64,000 nt of DNA from an uncultured Mycoplasmatota bacterium (GCA_900543825.1 UQSR01000001.1:62001-126000), one strand, 5' to 3'; shown: positions 33,710-42,276, numbered from the stretch's first letter. The notes: a model not told the origin generated them from the sequence alone. Program-made: numbers and translations.

Positions 33710-35584
33710 ATGTATTATAAAATTAGTCATGGTAGTGTTACTCTTGGTAATAATACAGTACTTGAAGATATTAATTTTTGTGTTAAAGATAATGAGAAAA
33801 TTGGTATTGTAGGGAGAAATGGCTGTGGTAAAACGACTTTACTTAAGGCTATTATTGGTGAATATGAAATTACTAGTGGATATGAAGAGGTAGATATTAT
33901 TTCTTCTGGGGACTTTAATATTGGTTATGTTAAACAAAATGATGGTTATAGTCTTGATATGAAGATGATAGATTATATTAGGAGTTCTTTTAAAGATATT
34001 CTTGATATTGAAAAGAATCTTAATACTTTAGAGGATGAAATGATTACTCATTATGATGAGAAGATAGTAAGTAAATATAATGATCTTTTATCTAGATATG
34101 AATATATGGGTGGTTATAAATATAAGAAGGAGATAGAGGTTATTTTAAGTAAGTTTGATTTTAGTGATGAGGATAAAGATAAGTATTTGAATGAATTTTC
34201 TGGTGGTCAACTTACGAAGTTATCTTTGATTAGACTTTTATTATCGAAGCCTGATTTACTTATTTTGGATGAACCTACTAATCATTTGGATATTAAGGCT
34301 ATTGAATGGCTTGAAGAGTATTTAAAGGGATACAAGGGCTCTATTATTTTGGTTAGTCATGATAGAATGTTTTTGGATAATGTTTGTAATGTTATATATG
34401 ATATTGAGTATGGTACTTTAACTAGATATAGTGGTAATTATTCTTATTTTGTTAAGAAGAAGGAAGAAGATTATTTGAAGAATCTTAAGGATTATGAAAG
34501 ACAACAACAGGAGATTAAGAGACTTACTGATATTGCGGATAGATTTAGGTATAAACCTACTAAAGCTGGTATGGCTATGTCAAAGTTAAAACAGATTGAG
34601 AGAATGGTATTAATTGATAAACCTGATAAGGCTAATACGAAGTCTTTTAAGATTAATTTTAGTCCTGATATGAATAGTTATAGAGATGTTCTTAAGGTTA
34701 AAAATCTTTCTATTGGTTATGATAGGGAGTTATGTAAATTATCTTTTGAGGTGGAAAGAGGGGACAGGCTTGGTATTATTGGTGAGAATGGTATTGGTAA
34801 GAGTACACTTCTTAAAACTATAATGGGTGAGGTTCCAGCACTTGGTGGTAAGTTTATTTTTGGTGATAGAGTTAATATTGGTTATTTTTCACAGGCATTA
34901 GATAATCTTAATTATGATAATTCTATTTATGATGAGATTGACAAAGAATTTCCTAGGCTTACACCTAATGAGATTAGAACTCTTCTTGGGGCTTTTGAAT
35001 TTAGTGGAGAAGATGTTTTTAAGAAGATTAAAGATTTATCTGGTGGTGAAAAGGTTAGAGTTAGTTTATGTAAGATTTTGAATAAAAAACCTAATGTTCT
35101 TATTTTGGATGAACCAACGAATCATTTGGATATTATTGGTAAGTCTACTATTGAAAAGATGCTTACTAGTTATAAGGGTACTATTATTATGGTTAGTCAT
35201 GATAGATATCTTATTAAGAATGTCTGTGATAGACTTCTTGTTATGGAAAATGGCAGAAGTACTTTATATAATTATGGTTATAGTGAGTATTTGGAGAAGA
35301 CTAGGATTAGTAATGTAAGTAATGATAATGGGGTTAAGATAGAAAAAAAGAAAAGTATTGATAAAAAAGTTGATTCTTTTGATAAAAATAAAGAGATTAA
35401 AAAGATAGAGAAGGATATTTTTGAATTAGAGGAGAGACTTAGTAATCTTAATAATGAGCTTTTGAAGGAAGATATTTATATGGATATTAATAAGGCTAAT
35501 TTGATTAAGTTAGAGATTGATATTGTAAGTAAGGATATTGAGAAGAAAACATTAGAGTGGGATGAGATTACAAAGGATATGTAA
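33710..35584 (+). CDS. ABC-F family ATPase, YdiF/Uup-like
   Basis: 624 residues, two ABC domains and no membrane helices. Domain one: Walker A GRNGCGKTT, signature FSGGQLTKL, LILDEPTNHLD. Then a charged linker helix pair (YERQQQEIKRLTDIADRFRYKPTKAGMAMSKLKQIER), which in ABC-F proteins enters the ribosomal E site. Domain two: GENGIGKST, LSGGEKVRV, LILDEPTNHLD. The C-terminal 80 residues are a coiled coil. The family acts on stalled or antibiotic-bound ribosomes. Start ATG 33710 with AGGTGATT upstream. Whether it gives resistance cannot be told from sequence. Confidence 0.9.
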   Translation: MYYKISHGSVTLGNNTVLEDINFCVKDNEKIGIVGRNGCGKTTLLKAIIGEYEITSGYEEVDIISSGDFNIGYVKQNDGYSLDMKMIDYIRSSFKDILDIEKNLNTLEDEMITHYDEKIVSKYNDLLSRYEYMGGYKYKKEIEVILSKFDFSDEDKDKYLNEFSGGQLTKLSLIRLLLSKPDLLILDEPTNHLDIKAIEWLEEYLKGYKGSIILVSHDRMFLDNVCNVIYDIEYGTLTRYSGNYSYFVKKKEEDYLKNLKDYERQQQEIKRLTDIADRFRYKPTKAGMAMSKLKQIERMVLIDKPDKANTKSFKINFSPDMNSYRDVLKVKNLSIGYDRELCKLSFEVERGDRLGIIGENGIGKSTLLKTIMGEVPALGGKFIFGDRVNIGYFSQALDNLNYDNSIYDEIDKEFPRLTPNEIRTLLGAFEFSGEDVFKKIKDLSGGEKVRVSLCKILNKKPNVLILDEPTNHLDIIGKSTIEKMLTSYKGTIIMVSHDRYLIKNVCDRLLVMENGRSTLYNYGYSEYLEKTRISNVSNDNGVKIEKKKSIDKKVDSFDKNKEIKKIEKDIFELEERLSNLNNELLKEDIYMDINKANLIKLEIDIVSKDIEKKTLEWDEITKDM

Positions 35585-35607
35585 TTTGTTTAAAAAATGA
35601 ATATATG

Positions 35608-35637
35608 AAGTATGCTTTTATGTAAGTATACTTTTTA
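35608..35637 (+). terminator. Terminator after the ABC-F gene
   Basis: AAGTATGCTT (35608-35617) pairs with AAGTATACTT (35624-35633) with one G-T pair, followed by T residues. Confidence 0.75.
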
Positions 35638-35704
35638 TTGTTTTAATAATTAATTTTGTCTTTATATTTGATTGATTGTTTAAGACCACCTTACTATGCG
35701 CCAT

Positions 35705-35831
35705 AAAAAAAACACCAAATGGTGTTTGAACTTTCAATGGAGCGATAACTTTACTTATATTCGAAAAATTATACTCCCAAGATTGATTAAATCAACCAGA
35801 TAAATTATATCAGATATAAAAATTATTACAA
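35705..35831 (-). ncRNA. Candidate minus-strand small RNA (promoter plus terminator, no gene)
   Basis: On the minus strand TTGTAA (35826-35831) and an extended TGATATAAT (35804-35812) lie 16 bases apart, giving a start near 35797. About 90 bases on, AAACACC/GGTGTTT (35710-35727) with an ATTT loop and an eight-T run forms one of the strongest terminators in the window. No open frame with a ribosome site lies between. A short palindrome TTGATTAAATCAA sits at the 5' end. This occupies most of the 330-base gap between the ABC-F gene and lemA. A small RNA is inferred from signals alone. Confidence 0.45.
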
Positions 35832-35913
35832 TACTTTTGATAGAAAATTTGCTCGATAATATATTAAAAAAACAGAAATATGATAAAATTAAATTACAAT
35901 AGGAGGTGAAATT

Positions 35914-36462
35914 ATGTGGATTTACATTATCATTGTAATTATCGTTTTGATTGTCATTTATGCTTTAGCTCTATATAATAGTTTTGTGAAACTAAATAAT
36001 AAAGTAAAAGAGGCTTTTTCTACTATGGATGTTTATCTAAAGAAAAGATGGGATTTAATTCCTAATATAGTAGAAACAGTAAAAGGATATGCTAAGCACG
36101 AAAAAGATACTTTAAAAGAAGTTGTAGAGTTAAGAAACAGTACTTATGATAAAATGTCTGATGAAGAGAAAATTAAGACAAATGAACAATTATCTAGTGG
36201 TATTAACAAGATTATGGCCTTAGCAGAGGCTTATCCTGATTTAAAAGCAAGTGAAAATTTCAAAGATTTAAGTAAACAATTAACAAAAGTTGAAGATGAT
36301 ATTGCTAATTCAAGAAAATATTATAATGGCGTTGTTAGAATTTATAATAATAAAGTTGAAATGTTCCCAAGTAATATTTTTGCAGGATTGTTTGGTTACA
36401 AATCAAAAGCAATGTTTGAAGCAAGTACAAATGAAAGAGAAAATGTAAAAGTTGAATTATAG
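35914..36462 (+). CDS. lemA: LemA family membrane protein
   Basis: 182 residues. One N-terminal membrane helix (WIYIIIVIIVLIVIYALAL), then a long helical bundle with YNSFVKLNNKVKEAFSTMDVYLKKRWDLIPNIVETVKGYAKHE, the LemA hallmark, and ANSRKYYNGVVRIYNNKVEMFPSNIFA near the end. Biochemical role unknown. ATG 35914 follows AATAGGAGGTGAAATT. Paired with the DUF2207 protein downstream, a very common combination. Codon choice is richer in A-ending codons than in the neighbouring housekeeping genes. Confidence 0.95.
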   Translation: MWIYIIIVIIVLIVIYALALYNSFVKLNNKVKEAFSTMDVYLKKRWDLIPNIVETVKGYAKHEKDTLKEVVELRNSTYDKMSDEEKIKTNEQLSSGINKIMALAEAYPDLKASENFKDLSKQLTKVEDDIANSRKYYNGVVRIYNNKVEMFPSNIFAGLFGYKSKAMFEASTNERENVKVEL

Positions 36463-36476
36463 TTATGGAGGATACA

Positions 36477-38840
36477 ATGAAAAAAATCATTAAGGGAATT
36501 TCTTTATTTGTTGTAATTGCACTATCTCTAGTATTTGCTTACCCATTAAATACTTATGCACTAACTGAACAAACATCTTATGTAAGTATTGATAATACAC
36601 AAAATTTAGAAGTTGGAAGTTTATCTTTCTCAAGTATTTCATTTAGGGATTATTCTTCCACTTCTACTCAAGCATTTGGATTAACAGGTGTAGTTGCTAA
36701 TAGTTCTAGCGATACTATTAGTTATACTTCAACAGCTTATTATTATGATTCAAACTATAATTTAATAGCGCAAGGGTATAATTCAGGAGCAGCAATTTCA
36801 GGAACTAGCAATTTTAATCAAATGTCTAATTTAAGTATTTTAGGGGAACATAGTATTAATGAAATATATTATTATCGTTTATCAATTAATATAAGTGGTA
36901 CTACTAATTCATCAGGAACAATCAATTCATCGAGTTTAACACCTAGTAAAAATTATCAATATAGTTCTTACGATTATGTTCTTGATAAGTATGATATTAA
37001 TATTATTGTTAATGAAAATAATACTTTTGATATAACTGAAACAATTACAGCATATTTCAATATTCCCAAACACGGAATATTTAGAACTATTCCATTAAAA
37101 AATACAATTACAAGATTAGATGGTACAACATCAACCAACCGTACTCAAGTGACAAATGTTAGTGTTGATAATGAATATACAACATCTAGAAAGAATGGTA
37201 ATTATAAATTACAAATTGGGTCTGCTAATAGCACGTTAACTGGTGAGCAAAAATATGTCATTAAATATACATATAATTTAGGAAAAGATCCCGCGAAAAA
37301 TTATGATGAATTATATTATAATATAATTGGAAATGAGTGGGACACAGTCATTGGTAATATAACTTTTTCAATTACCATGCCTAAAGACTTTGATTCCAGT
37401 AAATTAGGCTTTTCATCAGGAAATATAGGTTCAACGGATAATAGTAAAGTTAAATATAATGTCAGTGGAAACAAAATAACAGGAAGCTATAATGGTGTTC
37501 TTAGTGTTGGACAAGCACTAACTGTTAGATGTGAATTGCCTGAAGGATATTTTGTAGGTGCAGGGCTAAATATAAATATAATGGATTATATTATGTTCTT
37601 AATTCCTGTTATATTTTTAGTAATAGCAATATTATTGTGGTATAAATTTGGCCGTGATGATCAAGTTGTAGAAACCGTAGAATTCTATCCGCCACAAGGA
37701 TTTAACAGTCTTGAAGTAGGATTTTTATATAAAGGACAAGCAGATAATCAAGATGTAACATCTTTATTAATATACTTAGCAAACCAAGGGTATATAAAAA
37801 TTGCTGAAACCGAAGAAAAGTCTTTATTCTCAAAATCTAAAGGTTTTAAAATAACAAAATTAAAAGAATATGATGGAAATAATATTAATGAACAAATATT
37901 CCTAAATGGATTATTTACAAAAAGATCATCATTTACATCTTTATTTAGTAAAACTCCTGAAACACCTACTGATAATATTAATGAAGTAACTTCAATGGAT
38001 TTATATGATAATTTCTATATCACTATGGGAAGAATATTATCTAATATAAATAATAAAGAAAACAAACATAAATTGTTTGAAAAATCTGCATCTAGCAAAA
38101 CAGTCTTTATAATATTAATGATAATAGCTACTTTCTGTATGATAACAATACCCCCTGTTTTTACATATGGTAAGGCAGGAATGTTAATAGTCGCTCTTTT
38201 ATTCCCAGGCATCGGATTTACTGTGATGTTTAGTATGTTATTCGGTGGAACAAAAACAATTTATGTTAATGGAAAAGCTACTTATTCATCAATTGGTACA
38301 AAATTATTTGGACTTATATGGGGAGGAATGTTTGGAGGTATGCCTTGGGCATTTACCGTACTACCAGCATTATTACAAGATCCAACATATTTAATAGGAT
38401 ATATAATTGGTGTAATTTGTGTTCTAGGAATGGTTATTTGTTTGAAATACTTACCAAAAAGAACACCTTATGGAAATGAAATGCTTGGCAAATTAAAAGG
38501 ATTTAGAAACTTCCTTGAAACTGCCGAAAAAGACAAATTAGAAACTATGGTTATGCAAGATCCAACATACTTCTATAATATTCTACCATACACTTATGTA
38601 TTAGGGGTTTCTGATAAATGGATTAAAAAATTTGAGTCAATATCATTACAAGCACCATCTTGGTATGATAGTCCTAATGCCTTTGATATGGTAGCATTTG
38701 GATCATTTATGAATAATACAATGACATCTGCACAAAGCGTTATGTCATCAAGTCCATCAAGTGATTCAGGTGGAGGAGGATCTTCAGGAGGAGGATCTTC
38801 TGGTGGTGGATCAGGTGGAGGTGGAGGTGGCTCTTGGTAG
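36477..38840 (+). CDS. DUF2207 membrane protein
   Basis: 787 residues. Signal-like N-terminus (KKIIKGISLFVVIALSLVFAYPLNTYAL), an extra Ser/Thr-rich beta domain (about 35-160), the DUF2207 ectodomain (about 165-355; YDVLDKYDINIIVNENNTFDITETITAYFNIPKHGIFRTIPL), a helix near 370-392, a cytosolic winged-helix-like part, two or three more helices (about 545-670), and a Gly/Ser tail ending GGGGGGSW that is characteristic of the family. Function unknown; usually partnered with LemA. Start ATG 36477 (TGGAGGA upstream), 14 bases after lemA. Confidence 0.9.
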   Translation: MKKIIKGISLFVVIALSLVFAYPLNTYALTEQTSYVSIDNTQNLEVGSLSFSSISFRDYSSTSTQAFGLTGVVANSSSDTISYTSTAYYYDSNYNLIAQGYNSGAAISGTSNFNQMSNLSILGEHSINEIYYYRLSINISGTTNSSGTINSSSLTPSKNYQYSSYDYVLDKYDINIIVNENNTFDITETITAYFNIPKHGIFRTIPLKNTITRLDGTTSTNRTQVTNVSVDNEYTTSRKNGNYKLQIGSANSTLTGEQKYVIKYTYNLGKDPAKNYDELYYNIIGNEWDTVIGNITFSITMPKDFDSSKLGFSSGNIGSTDNSKVKYNVSGNKITGSYNGVLSVGQALTVRCELPEGYFVGAGLNINIMDYIMFLIPVIFLVIAILLWYKFGRDDQVVETVEFYPPQGFNSLEVGFLYKGQADNQDVTSLLIYLANQGYIKIAETEEKSLFSKSKGFKITKLKEYDGNNINEQIFLNGLFTKRSSFTSLFSKTPETPTDNINEVTSMDLYDNFYITMGRILSNINNKENKHKLFEKSASSKTVFIILMIIATFCMITIPPVFTYGKAGMLIVALLFPGIGFTVMFSMLFGGTKTIYVNGKATYSSIGTKLFGLIWGGMFGGMPWAFTVLPALLQDPTYLIGYIIGVICVLGMVICLKYLPKRTPYGNEMLGKLKGFRNFLETAEKDKLETMVMQDPTYFYNILPYTYVLGVSDKWIKKFESISLQAPSWYDSPNAFDMVAFGSFMNNTMTSAQSVMSSSPSSDSGGGGSSGGGSSGGGSGGGGGGSW

Positions 38841-38877
38841 CCATTTTTCCTCAATAAAGTAATGAGAGGTGTTAAGT

Positions 38878-39495
38878 TTGAATACTGTTAAGTGCCCTAA
38901 TTGTGGCAATGAGAATTTAAATACAAATATTAGATGTGAAAAGTGTGGCAAACAATTAATAACTGAAGATCAAATGCAAACTATGGATTTAAAATCATCA
39001 CTTAATATTCAACAAGATCCCGTTCATGATGCCAAAATTGAATCATTTGCAGAAGTGTTTAGTGGTATTGGGACCACTATTGGAGGAGCAATATTCAGTG
39101 TTGTTTCATCAATGATAGTATTTAAAGGTGCAGATAACATTACAAAAATTGTTGGTATTCCATTTCTTATTTGTGGTATTGCAGTATTAATTTATGGTAT
39201 TTCAATGATAATTAAAGGTATAAATACAAAGAAAAATACTAATGATTATGTTAATGGAAAGCTGAATATGGACAAAGTGAAAAAAAGTAAAAAAAACTTT
39301 GAAAAAGTTGGGAATATTGTTAATTACATATATATTTTTGGTTTCCTATTATTTTGGTTTGGTTTTTTAATTGTATTTGATACAGTAGCTATTAAATCAT
39401 GGTCTGACGGTGGGAATTCAATGTTCTTCTTTTCTCTAATTTTTTGGGCTGTAGGTATCTATATATTAATAAACAATATTAAAAAAAGCAAATAA
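38878..39495 (+). CDS. Zinc-ribbon membrane protein of unknown function
   Basis: 205 residues. The N-terminus holds a zinc ribbon CPNCGNENLNTNIRCEKCGK, followed by a linker and four hydrophobic helices (about 55-75, 90-115, 150-170, 180-200). Likely a membrane protein with a cytosolic zinc finger. The start is taken as TTG 38878, seven bases after GAGAGGTG; no ATG is suitable. It follows the DUF2207 gene by 37 bases, probably the same operon, and ends at a bidirectional terminator. Confidence 0.75.
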   Translation: MNTVKCPNCGNENLNTNIRCEKCGKQLITEDQMQTMDLKSSLNIQQDPVHDAKIESFAEVFSGIGTTIGGAIFSVVSSMIVFKGADNITKIVGIPFLICGIAVLIYGISMIIKGINTKKNTNDYVNGKLNMDKVKKSKKNFEKVGNIVNYIYIFGFLLFWFGFLIVFDTVAIKSWSDGGNSMFFFSLIFWAVGIYILINNIKKSK

Positions 39496-39508
39496 GGTAA
39501 AATATATT

Positions 39509-39552
39509 AAAAGACAATACTAGGTCATGTTTCTCTAGAATTGTCTTTTTCT
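39509..39552. terminator. Bidirectional terminator
   Basis: AAAAGACAAT (39509-39518) pairs perfectly with ATTGTCTTTT (39540-39549) around a 21-base loop that can form an inner CTAG/CTAG pairing. It ends the zinc-ribbon gene on the plus strand and the disrupted gene on the minus strand. Confidence 0.65.
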
Positions 39553-39835
39553 TTTTGTATATCTTTATTCAAATTATTAAGATTATTTTGTATGCTTTCG
39601 GCTCTTTTAGTTATTTCTTTACAATACTTATCATACTTATAAAGTTCTTTAATTTTAGGCTGTATATCATTAATTTCAGCAAGTATTTCAGATTTATCTT
39701 GTTCAGTCTTTGCTCTACGATTCGTAAGCATCTATCAATAATTTCATAGGATTTCTTACTAAATTTGCAAGACCATTCAATTTTGGTTTTGAGTTCATCA
39801 CTCATATTGATTTTCTTCTTTATTATCTTAATCAT
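39525..39835 (-). pseudogene. Frame-disrupted small coiled-coil gene
   Basis: A minus-strand gene starts at ATG 39835 with AAAGGTGTGATG upstream and reads MIKIIKKKINMSDELKTKIE...SYEIIDR, after which its frame turns into low-quality sequence. A second frame, shifted by -1, begins exactly there (ATG at 39731) and continues with a clear coiled coil (ILAEINDIQPKIKELYKYDKY, then RAESIQNNLNNLNKDIQKEK). Together they look like one protein of about 103 residues broken by a one-base change. A programmed frameshift or coupled re-initiation cannot be excluded. No family recognised. Confidence 0.5.
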
Positions 39836-39866
39836 ATCACATCACACCTTTCTTTGCAATAACGTA

Positions 39867-39895
39867 CAAAAAAATCAACTAGTAATAGTTGATTT
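39867..39895 (-). terminator. Terminator of the tRNA-Gly unit
   Basis: Minus-strand AAATCAACT/AGTTGATTT stem (39872-39895) with a six-base loop and an all-T tail. A seven-bp hairpin with CCAA loop (39905-39922) lies between it and the tRNA. Confidence 0.75.
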
Positions 39896-39933
39896 AATCA
39901 TTAACGTCACATTGGTGCGACGATTTTATCTTT

Positions 39934-40008
39934 TGGAGCAGATGAGGGGAGTCAAACCCCCGTCTCAGCCTTGGCAAGGCCGAATTCTAATCGTTGAACC
40001 ACATCTGC
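39934..40008 (-). tRNA. tRNA-Gly (anticodon GCC)
   Basis: 75 nt including an encoded CCA. Acceptor stem GCAGATG/CATCTGC, D stem GTTC/GAAT (one G-T pair), anticodon stem CGGCC/GGCTG with loop TTGCCAA (anticodon GCC), T stem GGGGG/CCCCT with loop TTTGACT, discriminator T. The D loop has G18-A19 instead of G18-G19, and T-loop position 56 is T instead of the near-invariant C. The two changes together restore pairing between the loops (A19-U56). A promoter lies upstream and a terminator downstream, so it is a complete unit. Confidence 0.95.
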
Positions 40009-40023
40009 AATGAATATATATAC

Positions 40024-40052
40024 ATTATATTAAAAAAATATGGAAAAATCAA
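40024..40052 (-). promoter_or_regulatory. Promoter of tRNA-Gly
   Basis: Minus strand: TTGATT (40047-40052), 17-base spacer, TATAAT (40024-40029), about 15 bases before the mature 5' end of the tRNA. Confidence 0.7.
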
Positions 40053-40110
40053 CTGTTTTTATTAAAAAAGTTTAAAAAATAATGTATAATATGTATTAGG
40101 TGATAATTTT

Positions 40111-41418
40111 ATGTTTGAGAATTTAAGTGATAGATTGCAAGATGTGGTTCATAAGATTAAGGGCTACGGTAAAATAACAGAAGAAAATATTAGTGAAATG
40201 ATGAGAGAGATTAGACTTTCTTTATTAGAGGCTGATGTTAATTATAAAGTTGTAAAAGAGTTTACAAATAATGTAAAAGAAAAAGCTTTGGGAGAAGAGG
40301 TTAATAAAAGCCTTAATCCTGGAGAGTTATTTGTTAAAATTGTTAAAGATGAACTTACGGAATTATTAGGTGGAGAGAATACTCCTCTTAATGTAAGTGG
40401 TAATCCTGCTACTCTTATGTTAGTAGGTCTTCAGGGAAGTGGTAAAACTACTACTATTGGTAAACTTGCTAACTATCTTAGAAAGAATAATAAGAAGAAA
40501 CCTTTATTAGTAGCTTGTGATGTATATAGACCTGCTGCTATTGACCAGTTAAAACAAATTGGTAAGGAACTTAATATAGAAGTTTATTCTGAAGGTAAAG
40601 GTAATCCTGTAGAAATATCAAAGAATGCTATTAAATATGCTAAAGATAATGGATATGATTATGTTCTTATAGATACTGCTGGTAGATTACAAATAGATGA
40701 ATCTTTAATGGAAGAATTAGATAATATTCAGAAAGAAGTTAATCCTGATGAAACTATTTTAGTAATTGATTCGATGATGGGACAAGATGCTATCAATGTT
40801 ATTAATGGTTTTAATGATAAGATTAAACTTAGTGGTGTTATTTTAACTAAACTTGATGGTGATACTAGGGGTGGTGTTGCTTTATCTGTTAAACATCTTA
40901 CTAATTTACCAATTAAATTTATTGGTGTTAGTGAAAAAATGGATGGTCTTACTCCTTTCTATCCTGAAAGAATGGCTTCTAGAATACTTGGTATGGGAGA
41001 TATTTTATCTATAGTTGAAAAGGTTCAGGATGAAATAGATGAAAAAGAGGCTGAGAAAACCGCTAAAAAAATGATGAAAGGTAATTTTGATTTGGAAGAC
41101 TTTTTGAATCAACTTAATCAAATTAAAAAGTTAGGACCCCTTGAGAATATTTTAAAGTTACTTCCTGGGGCTAAAAAAATGGGACTTAATAAAGTTAATA
41201 TTGATCCTAAAATTATGAAAAGAACAGAAGCTATTGTTTTATCTATGACTCCTGAAGAGAGAAGAAATCCTAGTATATTAAAGGCTAGTCGTAAGAAAAG
41301 AATAGCTGATGGTTCTGGGACTACTGTTACTGATGTTAATAGATTGCTTAATCAGTTTGAAGATATGAAGAAAATGATGAAAATGATGAGTAATGGTAAT
41401 TTTAAAATGCCATTTTAG
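40111..41418 (+). CDS. ffh: Signal recognition particle protein Ffh
   Basis: 435 residues. The N domain, then the GTPase G domain with GLQGSGKTTTIGKLA, DTAGR, TKLDGDTRGG and the GxGE-like region, and the methionine-rich M domain (MTPEERRNPSILKASRKKRIADGSGTTVTDVN plus MKKMMKMM) that binds 4.5S RNA and signal sequences. Delivers nascent membrane proteins to FtsY and SecYEG. ATG 40111 follows TTAGGTGAT, with TATAAT at 40085-40090. An ASCH gene follows eight bases after the stop. Confidence 0.97.
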   Translation: MFENLSDRLQDVVHKIKGYGKITEENISEMMREIRLSLLEADVNYKVVKEFTNNVKEKALGEEVNKSLNPGELFVKIVKDELTELLGGENTPLNVSGNPATLMLVGLQGSGKTTTIGKLANYLRKNNKKKPLLVACDVYRPAAIDQLKQIGKELNIEVYSEGKGNPVEISKNAIKYAKDNGYDYVLIDTAGRLQIDESLMEELDNIQKEVNPDETILVIDSMMGQDAINVINGFNDKIKLSGVILTKLDGDTRGGVALSVKHLTNLPIKFIGVSEKMDGLTPFYPERMASRILGMGDILSIVEKVQDEIDEKEAEKTAKKMMKGNFDLEDFLNQLNQIKKLGPLENILKLLPGAKKMGLNKVNIDPKIMKRTEAIVLSMTPEERRNPSILKASRKKRIADGSGTTVTDVNRLLNQFEDMKKMMKMMSNGNFKMPF

Positions 41419-41426
41419 GGGATATT

Positions 41427-41813
41427 ATGAAAGGACTTACAATTAAAGAACCATGGGCTAGTTTGATAGTTAATGGTTATAAGAAATATGAGTTTAGAAG
41501 CTTTAAAACTAATTATAGAGGTAAGATACTTATTCATGCTGGTCTTAATTTAGAAAGTGATAATGCTTTGAAGTTTAAGGATTATAATCTTAATTATGGT
41601 CATGGTGAGATAATAGGAGAGGCGTATCTTACGGATTGTATTTTAGTTACTGATGAATTTGAAAATGAGTTATATAATATTAATCCTTTGGTATATGGGA
41701 AAAGTAAACATGCTAGAAAATATGCTTGGAAATTGGATAATGTTATAATGTATGAAAAGAGAATTCCTTATAAGGGAAAACTTGGACTTTGGAATTATGA
41801 TGGTAATATCTAA
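41427..41813 (+). CDS. ASCH domain protein
   Basis: 128 residues. The opening MKGLTIKEPWASLIVNGYKKYEFRSF and the GKILIHAGLNLE and GEIIGEAYLTDCI segments match the ASCH fold (PUA-like beta barrel), which binds RNA or modified nucleobases. Function in this organism unknown; some family members hydrolyse acetylcytidine. ATG 41427 is preceded by AGGGGAT and lies eight bases after ffh, probably in the same transcript. Confidence 0.8.
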   Translation: MKGLTIKEPWASLIVNGYKKYEFRSFKTNYRGKILIHAGLNLESDNALKFKDYNLNYGHGEIIGEAYLTDCILVTDEFENELYNINPLVYGKSKHARKYAWKLDNVIMYEKRIPYKGKLGLWNYDGNI

Positions 41814-41892
41814 ATTTATTCTAAAATTAGACTTCTTTACTATTTACATATCTTATGTGAACATATTATATGTGTAGATAGGAGGATAATTT

Positions 41893-42243
41893 ATGAATTT
41901 TAGTGATGGTTTTAACCAAGGTATGTATGATGGTGATATTGATATTAATATAACTAATACTAATCAAAATGTTAATGATAACACTAATATGAATTATAAT
42001 AGTGTTGGTGCTCCAATGATGGGGGATTCTGTAATGGGAGGAGTTATGGCTCCAGTTGTAGAAACTCCTAGAGAAAGAGTTGTATATAGAAATATTTATC
42101 ATACTGTACCTCATGTATGTCCTATAAATACTAGAATTGTCAATAATCATATTTATAAACATACTTATCAACCTAGATATAGTTGTTGTGAAGAAAATAC
42201 AGTTACTAATGAACAATGTGGTAGCTGCTGTCAATTTAGATAG
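41893..42243 (+). CDS. CotD-like spore coat protein
   Basis: 116 residues. The N-terminal half is Asn/Met/Gly-rich; the C-terminal half (VVYRNIYHTVPHVCPINTRIVNNHIYKHTY) has the His-rich pattern of CotD-type inner coat proteins, and the tail has five cysteines (SCCEE, CGSCCQF). Soluble, no signal. ATG 41893 follows TAGGAGGATAATT. A CATATTATA word at 41862-41870, matching the sigma-K -10 pattern CATAnnnTA, lies where the -10 would be. Together with cotJB/cotJC at 51-52 kb this hints at sporulation. Family call is by composition and motif, so moderate. Confidence 0.55.
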   Translation: MNFSDGFNQGMYDGDIDINITNTNQNVNDNTNMNYNSVGAPMMGDSVMGGVMAPVVETPRERVVYRNIYHTVPHVCPINTRIVNNHIYKHTYQPRYSCCEENTVTNEQCGSCCQFR

Positions 42244-42254
42244 TATTTATTATT

Positions 42255-42276
42255 AAGAGCTTATGCTCTTTTTCTT
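42255..42276 (+). terminator. Terminator after the CotD-like gene
   Basis: AAGAGC/GCTCTT hairpin with a TTAT loop followed by TTTCTTTTT. Confidence 0.65.

Noticed and set aside
35733..35745. TGGAGC near 35738 as a copy of the tRNA-Gly 3' end marking an island boundary.
   Set aside because: Only about six matching bases, well within chance.
35705..35797. The minus-strand RNA candidate ends with GTTATC, TTGAAA and a CACC/GGTG hairpin, faintly like the end of a type II tracrRNA.
   Set aside because: No cas gene, CRISPR repeat or anti-repeat is in the window; the resemblance is a few short words and a common terminator.
38594..38854. Minus-strand proline-rich open frame.
   Set aside because: It is the complement of the Gly/Ser-rich tail of the DUF2207 gene.
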